A DNA stretch of 57,491 nucleotides. It comes from Planctomycetia bacterium (lineage in GTDB: Bacteria > Planctomycetota > Phycisphaerae > Phycisphaerales > SM1A02). The DNA lies in the NCBI GenBank assembly GCA_005799495.1, contig SYGP01000017.1:1-57491 (forward strand), written 5' to 3'. Position 1 is the stretch's first letter. Every line of letters begins with the position of its first letter. The notes beneath the pieces were generated by a model that was not told the DNA's origin, did no database searches, and saw nothing but the letters and a program-made list of their open reading frames with translations. This document shows, one piece after another, positions 27,467 through 36,312 of the stretch. A program made the translations under genes and the position numbers.

Positions 27467-28627
27467 TTAGGGAGCTGGCGCGACTATCGCGTTGATGGCG
27501 GAGCCGTTCTCGAGTTCGCCCTGGTTGCTGACGATGATCAGCTCGTCGGTACGCAGTTCCCTCCGACTCTTCACGCCGTCCGTTTGCTCCGCCCATGCAA
27601 CTCTGGCAAGTGTTCCATCATCGATGTCGATCGTGATCGGGCAGAGCCGTGCCGTGCTTCCTTCGACGCGAAACAGAAAGGGCATGCCGCCTCGGCGCAC
27701 GATCGCACTGCTTGGCACGAGAGGGAGATTCTGGAAGCGTTGCACGGTGAGGCGCATCCGTCCATACATGCCGGGCAACAGGCGCGGTGTCGCTCCCGCG
27801 GCAAGCCCGCGCGGCACTTGCGGCAGAACGCCACCTTTCAGGTCGGCGTGTCCAGTCTGCGCCGATGTCCGCTCGAAGGCGGCGAATGATTCGGGCGTAC
27901 CGTTCCACAAGTCCACCTCGACGCGGCGCGTTCGGTCCGCCGCACTGAGCGCCGGCGCAATTCGCGTGAGTGTGCACTGAAAAGGTCCCGTCGACCCACC
28001 ATCGATCGTGATCTCCGCCGTCGTATCGAGAGTGATGAGCGCAGCCACGGTGTCGGGAACTCGCATTCCTGCGGTCAGAATGTCATCGCGAACGACTGTC
28101 ATGAGTGGCACGGCACTTGGGAGAAGGACTGCGCTTGTGACGAACGTGCCGGGATCGACTGCACGCGTTGCGACCACGCCTTGGAACGGTGCGCGAATCT
28201 CGCGCTGGAGTGGATCCGAGGGCTGCCCTGGAAGCGGCTGAATCCGCATGACTATCTCGCCAGCCTGCACGGGATGCCCCAGACTCTTTTGAACGAACTC
28301 AATCGTCCCCGTGATGGGCGCAAAGAGGTCGGCGCGGTAGTACGGTGCGATCTCGATCGGTTGTTGGACAGTCACGGAGAGTTCCGGTCCGACTCGAGGA
28401 TGCTCCGCTCGAACGCGGATCGGATCGGACGCGCTCGCTCGCGCGGCGCCCGAAGCCGTGGCAGGTGCAGCCGTCGGCTGGGTCTGCGTGGAATCCTGTG
28501 CGACCGCGTGCATCACGCAGCACAACGAGAGTGCACAGGCACCGAATCCCGGTGTGATGCGCATGCGGCTCAGGATCGCGTCGGTCGAGTGCGGAAAGCC
28601 ATGAGAGCGTGGGAGGGCGACGGGCAT
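27467..28627 (-). CDS. RND efflux periplasmic adaptor (membrane fusion protein)
   Basis: This 386-residue exported protein should link the RND pump to an outer-membrane channel. A signal peptide (PGFGACALSLCCVMHAVAQ) is followed by an Ala/Thr-rich stretch. The lipoyl-like part shows YYRADLFAPITGTIEFVQKSLGHPVQAGEIV and IRAPFQGVVATRAVDPGTFV. The later beta-barrel part has MRLTVQRFQNLPLVPSSAIVRRGGMPFLFRV. The alpha-hairpin is very short or absent between the two lipoyl halves. The start ATG overlaps the pump stop (ATGA). No TolC-type gene is nearby, so the channel must be encoded elsewhere. Confidence 0.88.
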   Translation of the reverse strand: MPVALPRSHGFPHSTDAILSRMRITPGFGACALSLCCVMHAVAQDSTQTQPTAAPATASGAARASASDPIRVRAEHPRVGPELSVTVQQPIEIAPYYRADLFAPITGTIEFVQKSLGHPVQAGEIVMRIQPLPGQPSDPLQREIRAPFQGVVATRAVDPGTFVTSAVLLPSAVPLMTVVRDDILTAGMRVPDTVAALITLDTTAEITIDGGSTGPFQCTLTRIAPALSAADRTRRVEVDLWNGTPESFAAFERTSAQTGHADLKGGVLPQVPRGLAAGATPRLLPGMYGRMRLTVQRFQNLPLVPSSAIVRRGGMPFLFRVEGSTARLCPITIDIDDGTLARVAWAEQTDGVKSRRELRTDELIIVSNQGELENGSAINAIVAPAP

Positions 28628-31600
28628 CAGTGCTGCTCCTTCGCTGACGGGGAGAGCGGCGCAGCGAGTTCCGCATCGAGGTCGATCAGGGGACGGAGTC
28701 GCCGCGCGAGCAGCGTGTACATGACTGGCACCAGGAAAAGCGTGAGCAGCGTCGAACTGATCATGCCGCCCACCACGGCTCTTGCGAGCGGGATGTTCGC
28801 CTCGTGACCGCGCCCGATGCCGATTGCCATCGGCGTCAATGCGAGCACCGTGGCGAGGAACGTCATGACGATTGGCTTGAAGCGCGTCGCAGCCGCCTCG
28901 CGGATCGCCGTGTTCGCATCGGCGCCTTCGAGGCGCCGAGAGTTGGCGAAGTCGACCAGCAGCACGCCGTTGTTGACCGCGACGCCGACAAGAAAGATCG
29001 TTCCCATGAGGCTTTGCACATTGAGGCGCGTGTCGGTCAAGAAGAGCATCCAGATCACACCGATGAATCCGAGTGGAACGGTGAGCATGATGACACCTGG
29101 ACCGATCCAACTCCGGAAGAGCGTCACCTGAAGCAGGTACACCAGCATCGCGGCGAGCCCCAGCCCGAGCGCCAACTGCGAGAACGAATCGTTCATGCGG
29201 TCGTACTCGCCTCGGAGGGTGACGCGCATGCCAGCTGGCAGGAGAGTGTCCTTCAGGATGGACTCGATGTCGCGAGCGACACCAGCCAGGTCGCGCTGTT
29301 CAACATTCACCAAAATGTTGGTCACTCGGCGGAGTCCACTGTGATTGACCTCGACGGCACCTTCGGTTCGGCGCGGAGTCACGACGCTGCCGAGGTTGAT
29401 GCTGGCGGCTTGTGCGGGTCCCTTCACCGGCAATGCGAGTACATCATCGAGCGTGCGATCCACATCCTCGGGAAACTGAACGCCGACGAAATACTGATTG
29501 CCCGAGCGCGCATCGACCCAGAAGTTGCGATTGACGCTGACGCTCGAGTTCATGGCAACGACGACCTGCTGGACGACATCTTCGACAGTCAACCCGAACT
29601 CCGCCGCCTTGACGCGATCGACATCGAGCACGAGGTATGGCGCATCAGATCGCTGCTGCACGCGGACGTCGGCGGTTCCCGCAATCGTCGCGATCTTCTC
29701 TCGCAGGATGCGAGCCACTTGCAGGGACTGCGCGGGAGTACCGCCTTCCATCTGCACATCAATCGGGCTCGATGCGCCGAGATTGAGCGCGGTCGAGACC
29801 ATTCCGCCCGTGTCGAAGTCAAAGCGCAGATCGGCAAATGACTCCTCCGAGGCGAGGCGGTGTCGCAGCTCCATAGCCCACTCTTGGGCGCTGCGCGAAC
29901 GCGCGGCGGTCAGTTGCAAGCGCAAGAGCGCATCCTGCTGACCGGCGTTCGTCGTGTAGGCCGCAGACCAGTCTGGGTTCAGCCCAAGTTCGCTGACGAT
30001 CATTTCGCGCTCGGAAGCGGGGATGACATCTTGGATGAACTCCTCCACCTCGACGATGCGCCGCTCGGTCGCATCCAGCCGCAGGTTGGAGGGGGCGCGC
30101 ACTCGAAGGACAATCTGACCGGCATCGACCTGCGGGAAGAACTCCCGTCCGATGCGCGGCACCAACAGCAGCGACCCTCCAAAGAGAAGGGCGATGCCGA
30201 AGATCACTGCGCCGCGGTTCACGAGCGCCCAAGAAAGCACGCGCGCGTATGCGCTTGCCAGGCGGTCGACGATGGCGCGTTGGAAGCGTGCGCTCGTGCG
30301 CGCAATGAACCCTGGCGCACGCCCGCGGATGGTGCCCTGGTGTGATCCACCGAGTGAGGAGCGATGATCGTCCGGCAGGAATGTGGCGCACATCATCGGC
30401 ACAAAGGTGCGGGACAGCAAGAACGAGGTGAACATCGCGAATCCGACCGCGAGCGTCAGGGGTCGAAACAGAAACCCGCCCATGCCCGGCAACAACGCAA
30501 GGGGAGCGAGCACGATGAAGGTGGTGCATGCTGCCACCAGCACGGGCACCATGACTTGCGCACAACCATCGATCGCCGCGCGGATTCGACTCTTGCCCAT
30601 GTGGTAATTGCGGTGGTTGTTCTCCAGTTCCACGATCGCTTCGTCGACCAACGGGCCGATGGCAAGCGCCATGCCGCCCAGTGTCATGGCATTGATGGTG
30701 TTCCCCGTTGCGAAGAGCCCCACGATGCAGCCAAGGATCGAAAGCGGCAGGCTGAGCGTTGCGATAAATGTCATGCGCCAATCGCCAAGGAACAGCAGGA
30801 TCATGATGGAGACGAGTGCAGCGCCAAGCAGTCCCTCGAAAACCAGTGAGGAAAGCGCGCCGCGAACGGCTGCGGTTTGGTCCATCACGAGGGAGAGTCG
30901 TGTGCCTTCGGGCAGGACCGATTCCATTTCAGGGATCTGCTCACGCACGCCATCCACGACTCGCAGACTGCTGCTGCCGCGCTGGCGATAGACCGGCACG
31001 AACACCTCGTTTCGTCCATCGATGCGAACGCGCGACGTCTGGATCGTTGCGGCATCCTGCGCATGCCCGATGTCGCGAACCAGGATGCTCGATGCAGGCC
31101 CGAGCGTGATCGGAATCTCGTTCAAGTCCTCGGGGCGTTCGACCATGGCATTGCTGTCCAGCAGCAACTGCTCATCACCGAAGTACGCCGTGCCTGGCGT
31201 CACCATCAGGTTGCCGCGCCGCACTGCCGACACGACATCCATCGGCACGAAGTTGCGTGCGTCCATTCGATTCGGATCGAGGTAGATCATCACCGCACGA
31301 TCCTGGCCGCCGACCACGACAGGCGCAATGCAACCAGGAACCGAACCGAGCATGTTTCGCACATTGATGCGCGCGAGATCCTTCTGGCGGGCGTCATCCA
31401 TCGCTCGATTCGTGACCGTCAGAATCCCAACCGGCAGGGTGCCTGTGGCGTCGAACGGCATCGCAACGGGGGGAAGCGTGTTCGGAGGCAGGTTCGGAAG
31501 CGCGCCGAGCGCAAGCGAATTGACGAGGGTCAGTGCCTCATTGGGATCGATGTCGTCTCGGAAGTGCACCTTCACGATGCTGACGCCGGGTACCGAGCGG

Positions 31601-31845
31601 CTCTCGACCAGTCGAGCTCCAGGTGCCTGGTTGACCCAGCGCTCAATACGGTTGGTGATCGTCTTCTCGATGGACTGCGCAGGCATGCCGGGGTAATAGG
31701 TCATGACCTGCACCGACGGTGCCTTGAAGACCGGCAGGATGTCGATGGGAATCCGTTGGAGGCAAAGCACCCCCACGATGGCCAGCATCAGCACGAGCGC
31801 TGCAACGAGATAGGGGTTTCGGACGGACGCGCGAATGAGCCACAT
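28627..31845 (-). CDS. RND family efflux transporter permease (AcrB/CzcA superfamily)
   Basis: This 1072-residue inner-membrane pump has the two-fold RND layout: helix 1 PYLVAALVLMLAIVGVLCLQRIPI, a first periplasmic loop, helices 2-6, then the second half. The proton-relay helix 4 reads GMALAIGPLVDEAIVELENNHR, with Asp-Glu where AcrB has Asp-Asp. Other motifs are PVFKAPSVQVMTYYPGMPA and GVAVNNGVLLVDFAN in the second half. The substrate cannot be read from sequence. It is the first gene of a two-gene minus-strand operon with the adaptor. The whole block is bounded by two copies of a 106-bp repeat. Confidence 0.94.
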   Translation of the reverse strand: MWLIRASVRNPYLVAALVLMLAIVGVLCLQRIPIDILPVFKAPSVQVMTYYPGMPAQSIEKTITNRIERWVNQAPGARLVESRSVPGVSIVKVHFRDDIDPNEALTLVNSLALGALPNLPPNTLPPVAMPFDATGTLPVGILTVTNRAMDDARQKDLARINVRNMLGSVPGCIAPVVVGGQDRAVMIYLDPNRMDARNFVPMDVVSAVRRGNLMVTPGTAYFGDEQLLLDSNAMVERPEDLNEIPITLGPASSILVRDIGHAQDAATIQTSRVRIDGRNEVFVPVYRQRGSSSLRVVDGVREQIPEMESVLPEGTRLSLVMDQTAAVRGALSSLVFEGLLGAALVSIMILLFLGDWRMTFIATLSLPLSILGCIVGLFATGNTINAMTLGGMALAIGPLVDEAIVELENNHRNYHMGKSRIRAAIDGCAQVMVPVLVAACTTFIVLAPLALLPGMGGFLFRPLTLAVGFAMFTSFLLSRTFVPMMCATFLPDDHRSSLGGSHQGTIRGRAPGFIARTSARFQRAIVDRLASAYARVLSWALVNRGAVIFGIALLFGGSLLLVPRIGREFFPQVDAGQIVLRVRAPSNLRLDATERRIVEVEEFIQDVIPASEREMIVSELGLNPDWSAAYTTNAGQQDALLRLQLTAARSRSAQEWAMELRHRLASEESFADLRFDFDTGGMVSTALNLGASSPIDVQMEGGTPAQSLQVARILREKIATIAGTADVRVQQRSDAPYLVLDVDRVKAAEFGLTVEDVVQQVVVAMNSSVSVNRNFWVDARSGNQYFVGVQFPEDVDRTLDDVLALPVKGPAQAASINLGSVVTPRRTEGAVEVNHSGLRRVTNILVNVEQRDLAGVARDIESILKDTLLPAGMRVTLRGEYDRMNDSFSQLALGLGLAAMLVYLLQVTLFRSWIGPGVIMLTVPLGFIGVIWMLFLTDTRLNVQSLMGTIFLVGVAVNNGVLLVDFANSRRLEGADANTAIREAAATRFKPIVMTFLATVLALTPMAIGIGRGHEANIPLARAVVGGMISSTLLTLFLVPVMYTLLARRLRPLIDLDAELAAPLSPSAKEQH

Positions 31846-31861
31846 CGAGGCCAGAGATTAG

Positions 31862-32056
31862 GGGAAGACAGTATGGCTGTATCCGAGCCTGCCGAGGGGG
31901 GCGATGCTCCCAGAACGCATCGTGCGCCGGTTGCGTGCAGCTTGCAGCTGCGCTTTGGCATCGCCGATCGACCGAGTCATCCAGGACACCGAGCAGTTGC
32001 AGGGGAGTCCTGCGTATCAGGATGATGTCAGCATGGTGGAGATCGAAGTCCGCTAG
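31862..32056 (+). pseudogene. remnant of a second receiver-PP2C gene (3' end only)
   Basis: The reading frame ending in TAG at 32054-32056 encodes ASPIDRVIQDTEQLQGSPAY then QDDVSMVEIEVR, matching the end of the protein of 26258-27412. Of the differences in the coding part, three are synonymous (GTG/GTC twice, GGA/GGG), two change residues (Met to Ile, Tyr to Asp), and the stop is TAG instead of TGA. Upstream of about 31955 the similarity fades. It is a 3' fragment of a paralogous gene whose body is gone. Confidence 0.75.
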
Positions 32057-32063
32057 AGTCGAA
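31958..32063 (+). repeat. 106-bp direct repeat, copy 2
   Basis: This is the partner of 27314-27419, offset by exactly 4644 bases, with eight mismatches and no gaps. It lies between the pump start and the second ECF sigma gene. Confidence 0.95.
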
Positions 32064-32132
32064 GGACTTCAGGAGTTGCTTCAGCGGATCCCCATCACAG
32101 GGCCGCACGAGATCTCGCCGAGGACCGCGTTC

Positions 32133-32882
32133 ATGGATCTGACACGACGAACATCATCCGACGCCGACATCGCCTCAAGCGATGCGCTGCAGGCGCAGTT
32201 TGCGGCTGCCGTGGCTTTGCTTCGTGCGGGAGACCGCACCGCCCTCGATGCACTCCATCGGCGATTGACACCTGGCTTGTGTCGTCACTTCCAATCCCAG
32301 TTGAACGCCGCGGGTGTGGCGGGGGGGATTGGCGATGGCGGCGATCTGGCATCCGACCTCGCGCAACGGACATGGGAGGAGTTCTGGCGTGCGTTGGAAC
32401 GCGGCGTCTACGACCCAGCACGCGCTCGCTACTCCACATTCCTGTACGGCGTCGCTTCGAACATCTGGATGCGGGCGCGGCGCGATCGTGCGCGGGGAGT
32501 GCGGATGCGAGGCGCGGAACAGGACGCGGGTGCGCTCGCTCAGGCAGCATCGCAAGATGTCGGTGAGGGTTCGTACCACTCGCTGGCATGGGCTGAGGCA
32601 GTGGAGCGCGTTCGCTCCGCGATCGAGGGTGGCGCCGGCACACCCTTTTCGGAGGAAGATCGTGTCACGCTCAGGGCGATTGGCGAGGGTGCTTCGGAGC
32701 GCGATTTGGCGCGGCGGATGGGGGTTTCCCCGAGCAGCGCGCACGATCGGCGAGCGGCGGTGCTCGAACGCCTGCGGGAGTGGTTGGCGGGGAAGGGGCT
32801 TCTATTTGGTGAGAACGCCCGAGCGGATGCGGGCAGAAGCGGCGAAAGACTCCAAGGCACGGCGGCGCGCAAGAACCCATGA
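32133..32882 (+). CDS. ECF-type RNA polymerase sigma factor
   Basis: This 249-residue protein resembles an ECF sigma factor. Region 2 is seen at about residues 65-115 (LASDLAQRTWEEFWRALERG, YSTFLYGVASNIWMRARRDR). Region 4 is at about 175-220 (LRAIGEGASERDLARRMGVS followed by ERLREWL). It has a longer linker and a C-terminal tail compared with minimal ECF factors. ATG 32133 is the most likely start; upstream in-frame sequence runs back through the PP2C remnant in another frame. It overlaps the following gene by four bases. Confidence 0.82.
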   Translation: MDLTRRTSSDADIASSDALQAQFAAAVALLRAGDRTALDALHRRLTPGLCRHFQSQLNAAGVAGGIGDGGDLASDLAQRTWEEFWRALERGVYDPARARYSTFLYGVASNIWMRARRDRARGVRMRGAEQDAGALAQAASQDVGEGSYHSLAWAEAVERVRSAIEGGAGTPFSEEDRVTLRAIGEGASERDLARRMGVSPSSAHDRRAAVLERLREWLAGKGLLFGENARADAGRSGERLQGTAARKNP

Positions 32883-33631
32883 ACGACTTCCCATCCACCA
32901 CTCCACCAGGCGGTTCGCGGTCCGACGACATGAGCCAGTCACAGATCGAAGACTTGGTGCACCATGCGAACGCGGCATCCGCCTTTGAGCAGCAGTTGAT
33001 CGCTTCCCACGCGACTCGATTCATGCCTTCGTGGGCGGCACATGGACCGCCGCAGTCTGCAGTGGAGTCTCGCGGTGGCGCGCGCCGTGTCGGACCGCTT
33101 CGAGTCCTGCTCACGAGTGCAGCCGCGTGCGCAGCCCTGGGGCTTGCGGGTTTCCTGTTCCTCCGTGGAACTTCCACCGAGGAAAGGGTTCCGTTCCTGG
33201 AAGAGGCAGTCACCGCCGAGGATGCGCAGTCCCGGTTGCTGAAGATGGCAAGTCCGGTCCCTCACGGAGTTGGAACGCAGTCGCACGGCGATCTCGTTGT
33301 TGCGATCTACCGCGGCGAACATTCCCGCGGCGATGAGTGCGGCGAGTGCTGGTGCGTGCGACGATGGTCGCCCCAGTGGGGTGCTGAGCGGAATGTCAAC
33401 GAACTGGAGGAATCGGAACTCGTGGACGATTCGATTGTGCGTTCATGCGTCGGCGACCCAAGCCGCGTCATCGTCATTGGGCTCTCGGGCCCGGAAGACG
33501 CGCTCCCCAAGACAGACGATCAGGCGCTGCAGTTGTCGCTCTGCTTGATCGGTCAGTCCCCGAGTACTGCGACGACCTGCGTTCCAAGCGGGCTTGATTA
33601 CTGCATGGCCGCGTGGTCGCGGTCACGCTGA
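32879..33631 (+). CDS. single-pass membrane protein, putative partner of the ECF sigma factor
   Basis: I do not recognise this 250-residue protein by family. It has a cytoplasmic N-terminus of about 75 residues, one transmembrane helix (LLTSAAACAALGLAGFLFL), and an extracytoplasmic part of about 155 residues with several cysteines (DECGECWC and later single cysteines) that could form disulfides. Its four-base overlap with the sigma gene and the topology suggest an anti-sigma role. No zinc anti-sigma motif is visible. Confidence 0.6.
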   Translation: MNDFPSTTPPGGSRSDDMSQSQIEDLVHHANAASAFEQQLIASHATRFMPSWAAHGPPQSAVESRGGARRVGPLRVLLTSAAACAALGLAGFLFLRGTSTEERVPFLEEAVTAEDAQSRLLKMASPVPHGVGTQSHGDLVVAIYRGEHSRGDECGECWCVRRWSPQWGAERNVNELEESELVDDSIVRSCVGDPSRVIVIGLSGPEDALPKTDDQALQLSLCLIGQSPSTATTCVPSGLDYCMAAWSRSR

Positions 33632-33636
33632 GAGAC

Positions 33637-34839
33637 TCAGGTGCCCTCGAGCCGAACGGCACGAGCTGCCGCCTGCGCGACTTGGCGTGCGCGTGCGATC
33701 GACCCCGCTCGGGCGAGCGCCACACCCATGCGGCGGTGCGTGTGGGCGGAGGGCTTTCCAAAGAGGCGGATTTCCACTCCCGCGGTCTTGAGTGCCGCGG
33801 CGACCCCTCGATACCGAGGAGCGCCCTGGGAATCCCGCTGCGCCAAGATCACCGCGCTTGCACTCGGGCCGCGGTAGTCGATCCGAGGAATCGGCAGTCC
33901 GAGGATTGCACGCAAGTGCAGATCAAACTCGCTGAGATCCTGTGAAACCATCGTCACCATGCCGGTGACGTGCGGGCGAGGCGAGAGTTCGCTGAAGATC
34001 ACTTCACTGCCTCGCAAGAAGAACTCGACGCCGAAGAGTCCGGCGCCATCCGCACCTGCGATCCGGTCCGTGATGCGCTTGGCCATCCGCTGCGCTTGCC
34101 GAATGGCAGCTGCGGTCATCGGATGCGGCATCCATGATTCTTGGTAGTCGCCGCGCTCCTGACGATGTCCGATCGGTCGTACAAAGAGGGTGCCGCCCAC
34201 ATGCGGACGCTGCTTCACCGTGAGCAGCGTGATCTCCGAGTCGAAGCGGACGAACTCCTCCGCAATGACGCGGATCGTGTCACCGCGCATCCCTGCAAGC
34301 GCCCATTTCCAACTGCGCGCAAGGTCAGCCTTGGTCCGCGCGATGGACTGACCCTTGCCGGACGAGGACATGATCGGCTTGATGACACACGGCAGCCCGA
34401 TCGATTGCTTGCCGTTGCCGATCACCACGCGCTCGAGCTCCTTCGAGCTGTCCGCGAAGGCGTACCGCGCGGTGGGCAGGCCGAGTTCCTCCGCCGCAAG
34501 CGAGCGAATCGCATCTCGGTTCATCGTGAGGTGTGCCGCGCGCGCGCTTGGGATCACGCTGGTGCCCGCTGCTTCGAGGCGCAGCAGTTCCTCCGTGCGG
34601 ATCGCCTCGATTTCAGGCACCACGAAGTCGGGGGCATGCGCGCGGACCAGGCGGCGGATCGCAGCACCGTCGAGCATGTCGATCACGGCACTGGTATCCG
34701 CAACCTGCATGGCGGGCGCGCCTGCATACCTGTCGACGGCGATCACGCGGCAGCCAAGGCGCTTGGCACAGATCACGAACTCTCGGCCGAGTTCGCCACT
34801 TCCAAGCAGCAGAATCGTCCTCGGAAGCGAGTCATCCAT
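33637..34839 (-). CDS. purT: formate-dependent phosphoribosylglycinamide formyltransferase
   Basis: This 400-residue ATP-grasp enzyme makes formyl-GAR from GAR, formate and ATP in purine synthesis. Motifs: ILLLGSGELGREFVICAKRLG at the N-terminus, VPEIEAIRTEELLRLE, LPCVIKPIMSSSGKGQS for ATP binding, and GVEFFLRGSEVIFSELSPRPHVTG. Length matches PurT. I chose the ATG at 34839 because family members begin about ten residues before the GSGELG loop; longer starts would run into the previous gene. Its first eight bases overlap the dihydropyrimidinase gene. Confidence 0.95.
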   Translation of the reverse strand: MDDSLPRTILLLGSGELGREFVICAKRLGCRVIAVDRYAGAPAMQVADTSAVIDMLDGAAIRRLVRAHAPDFVVPEIEAIRTEELLRLEAAGTSVIPSARAAHLTMNRDAIRSLAAEELGLPTARYAFADSSKELERVVIGNGKQSIGLPCVIKPIMSSSGKGQSIARTKADLARSWKWALAGMRGDTIRVIAEEFVRFDSEITLLTVKQRPHVGGTLFVRPIGHRQERGDYQESWMPHPMTAAAIRQAQRMAKRITDRIAGADGAGLFGVEFFLRGSEVIFSELSPRPHVTGMVTMVSQDLSEFDLHLRAILGLPIPRIDYRGPSASAVILAQRDSQGAPRYRGVAAALKTAGVEIRLFGKPSAHTHRRMGVALARAGSIARARQVAQAAARAVRLEGT

Positions 34840-36259
34840 GTGTGCCACCCGACATGGAAAGCGATGCCGAACGGTGCGGGCGAGCGAGGAACCGTCCATG
34901 ACCCACTCGACCGACGAAGCGTCCATCTTCGACCGCTCGCGCACCGCGAACCCACACATCCCGCACGGCTCCCGCCACCGACATCCCCTCGAACGCGCTG
35001 TAGTCCACCGCGCTGGCGTGCGTTCGCGCCGAAATCGTTGAACGCGCGCGCGGATCGAAGATCACAAGATCTGCATCCGCGCCCAAGGCAATGCTGCCCT
35101 TGCGAGGGTGCAGTCCAAACTGCTTCGCCGCATTGGTGGATGCGACGCGCACCAAGGTGCACAAATCGATCGCGCCTTCCGCGACGCCGCGTCCATACAG
35201 CACCTTCACACGCTCCTCGAGCGATGGGATGCCATTGGGGATCTTGGTGAAGTCGTGCTCGCCAAGGCGTTTCTGAGTCGCAAAGTCGAAGGGCGCATGA
35301 TCCGTGGCAACCGTGTCGATGTCGCCGCGTCGGAGGGCGTTCCACAGCACGGCCTGATTCGAACGATCGCGCAGCGGCGGCGACATCACGAACTTCGCAC
35401 CCTCGAAGTTCGGACGCTCCGCGTCCTCCTTGTCGAGCACGAGGTACTGGATGAGCGTCTCGATGCCCACTCGAACGCCGCGGGCACGCGCAGCCAACGC
35501 GCGCTCGAGCGCTTCCGCGCACGACAGGTGCACGATGTAGGTTTCGGCCCCAGTCAACTCGGCGAATGTCATCAAGTGATCGACCCCACTCGCTTCCACA
35601 CGCGGAGGGCGGCTGTCGTGGTGCGCTTCGGGTCCCGTGCGTCCAGCTGCGAGCAGTTCGCGTGAAAGTTCAGCGATCAGCGTCTCGTTCTCACAGTGCG
35701 CCGTGACCACGACCCCAAGCCTGCTCGCCAGTGCGAGCGTGCGGTACAGGATCTCATCACCGATTCCCAGGGCGCCCTTGTAGGCGAGAAAGACCTTGAA
35801 CGAGGCAACACCGCGGCGAACGATCGAAGTCAGCGCTGCTTCGGTCGTGTCGTCCCAGCGTGTGACACCCATGTGGAAGGAGTAGTCACACGCGGAACGA
35901 TCGCGTGCGTTCGACATCCACACTTCCAGCGCGGCCGTGGGATCGTCACCCGACGCTGGGCAGACCATTTCGATCATCGTGGTCGTGCCGCCGAGCAGCG
36001 CAGCCTTGCTGGCGGTCTCCCATGTGTCCTTCGCCAGCGTTCCCATGAACGGCAGATGAATGTGGACATGCGGATCGATGAAACCTGGAAAAACCAACAT
36101 GTCGCGCGCGTCGATCGTCGTGCAACCGGTTGGTGCAGCGATCTGTGGCGCGATCGCCTCGATGGACTCGCCGCGCATCAGAATGTCCGCGCGGAACTGC
36201 CGCGTATCGGTGACGATCTCACCGCCGCGAATCAAGGTGTGGTGACCCGTTGTCGGCAT
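34832..36259 (-). CDS. hydA: dihydropyrimidinase / D-hydantoinase
   Basis: This 475-residue amidohydrolase opens dihydropyrimidine or hydantoin rings. The metal motif DPHVHIHLP (His64, His66) and the carboxylated lysine Lys155 in VASFKVFLAYKG are present, along with VVTAHCENE and ATDHAPF. Length is typical. It is the first gene of a minus-strand pair with purT; both concern nucleobase metabolism, so pyrimidine breakdown next to purine synthesis is plausible. Allantoinase or phenylhydantoinase activity cannot be excluded. Confidence 0.92.
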   Translation of the reverse strand: MPTTGHHTLIRGGEIVTDTRQFRADILMRGESIEAIAPQIAAPTGCTTIDARDMLVFPGFIDPHVHIHLPFMGTLAKDTWETASKAALLGGTTTMIEMVCPASGDDPTAALEVWMSNARDRSACDYSFHMGVTRWDDTTEAALTSIVRRGVASFKVFLAYKGALGIGDEILYRTLALASRLGVVVTAHCENETLIAELSRELLAAGRTGPEAHHDSRPPRVEASGVDHLMTFAELTGAETYIVHLSCAEALERALAARARGVRVGIETLIQYLVLDKEDAERPNFEGAKFVMSPPLRDRSNQAVLWNALRRGDIDTVATDHAPFDFATQKRLGEHDFTKIPNGIPSLEERVKVLYGRGVAEGAIDLCTLVRVASTNAAKQFGLHPRKGSIALGADADLVIFDPRARSTISARTHASAVDYSAFEGMSVAGAVRDVWVRGARAVEDGRFVGRVGHGRFLARPHRSASLSMSGGTHG

Positions 36260-36312
36260 GTTGGGACGGGGATTCTAATGGGAGTGGTCACGCGGACTGC
36301 TAGCATCCCGGC

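Noticed and set aside
27314-32063. Composite transposon bounded by direct repeats
   Set aside because: The repeats are a gene end, not insertion sequence ends, and no transposase is present.
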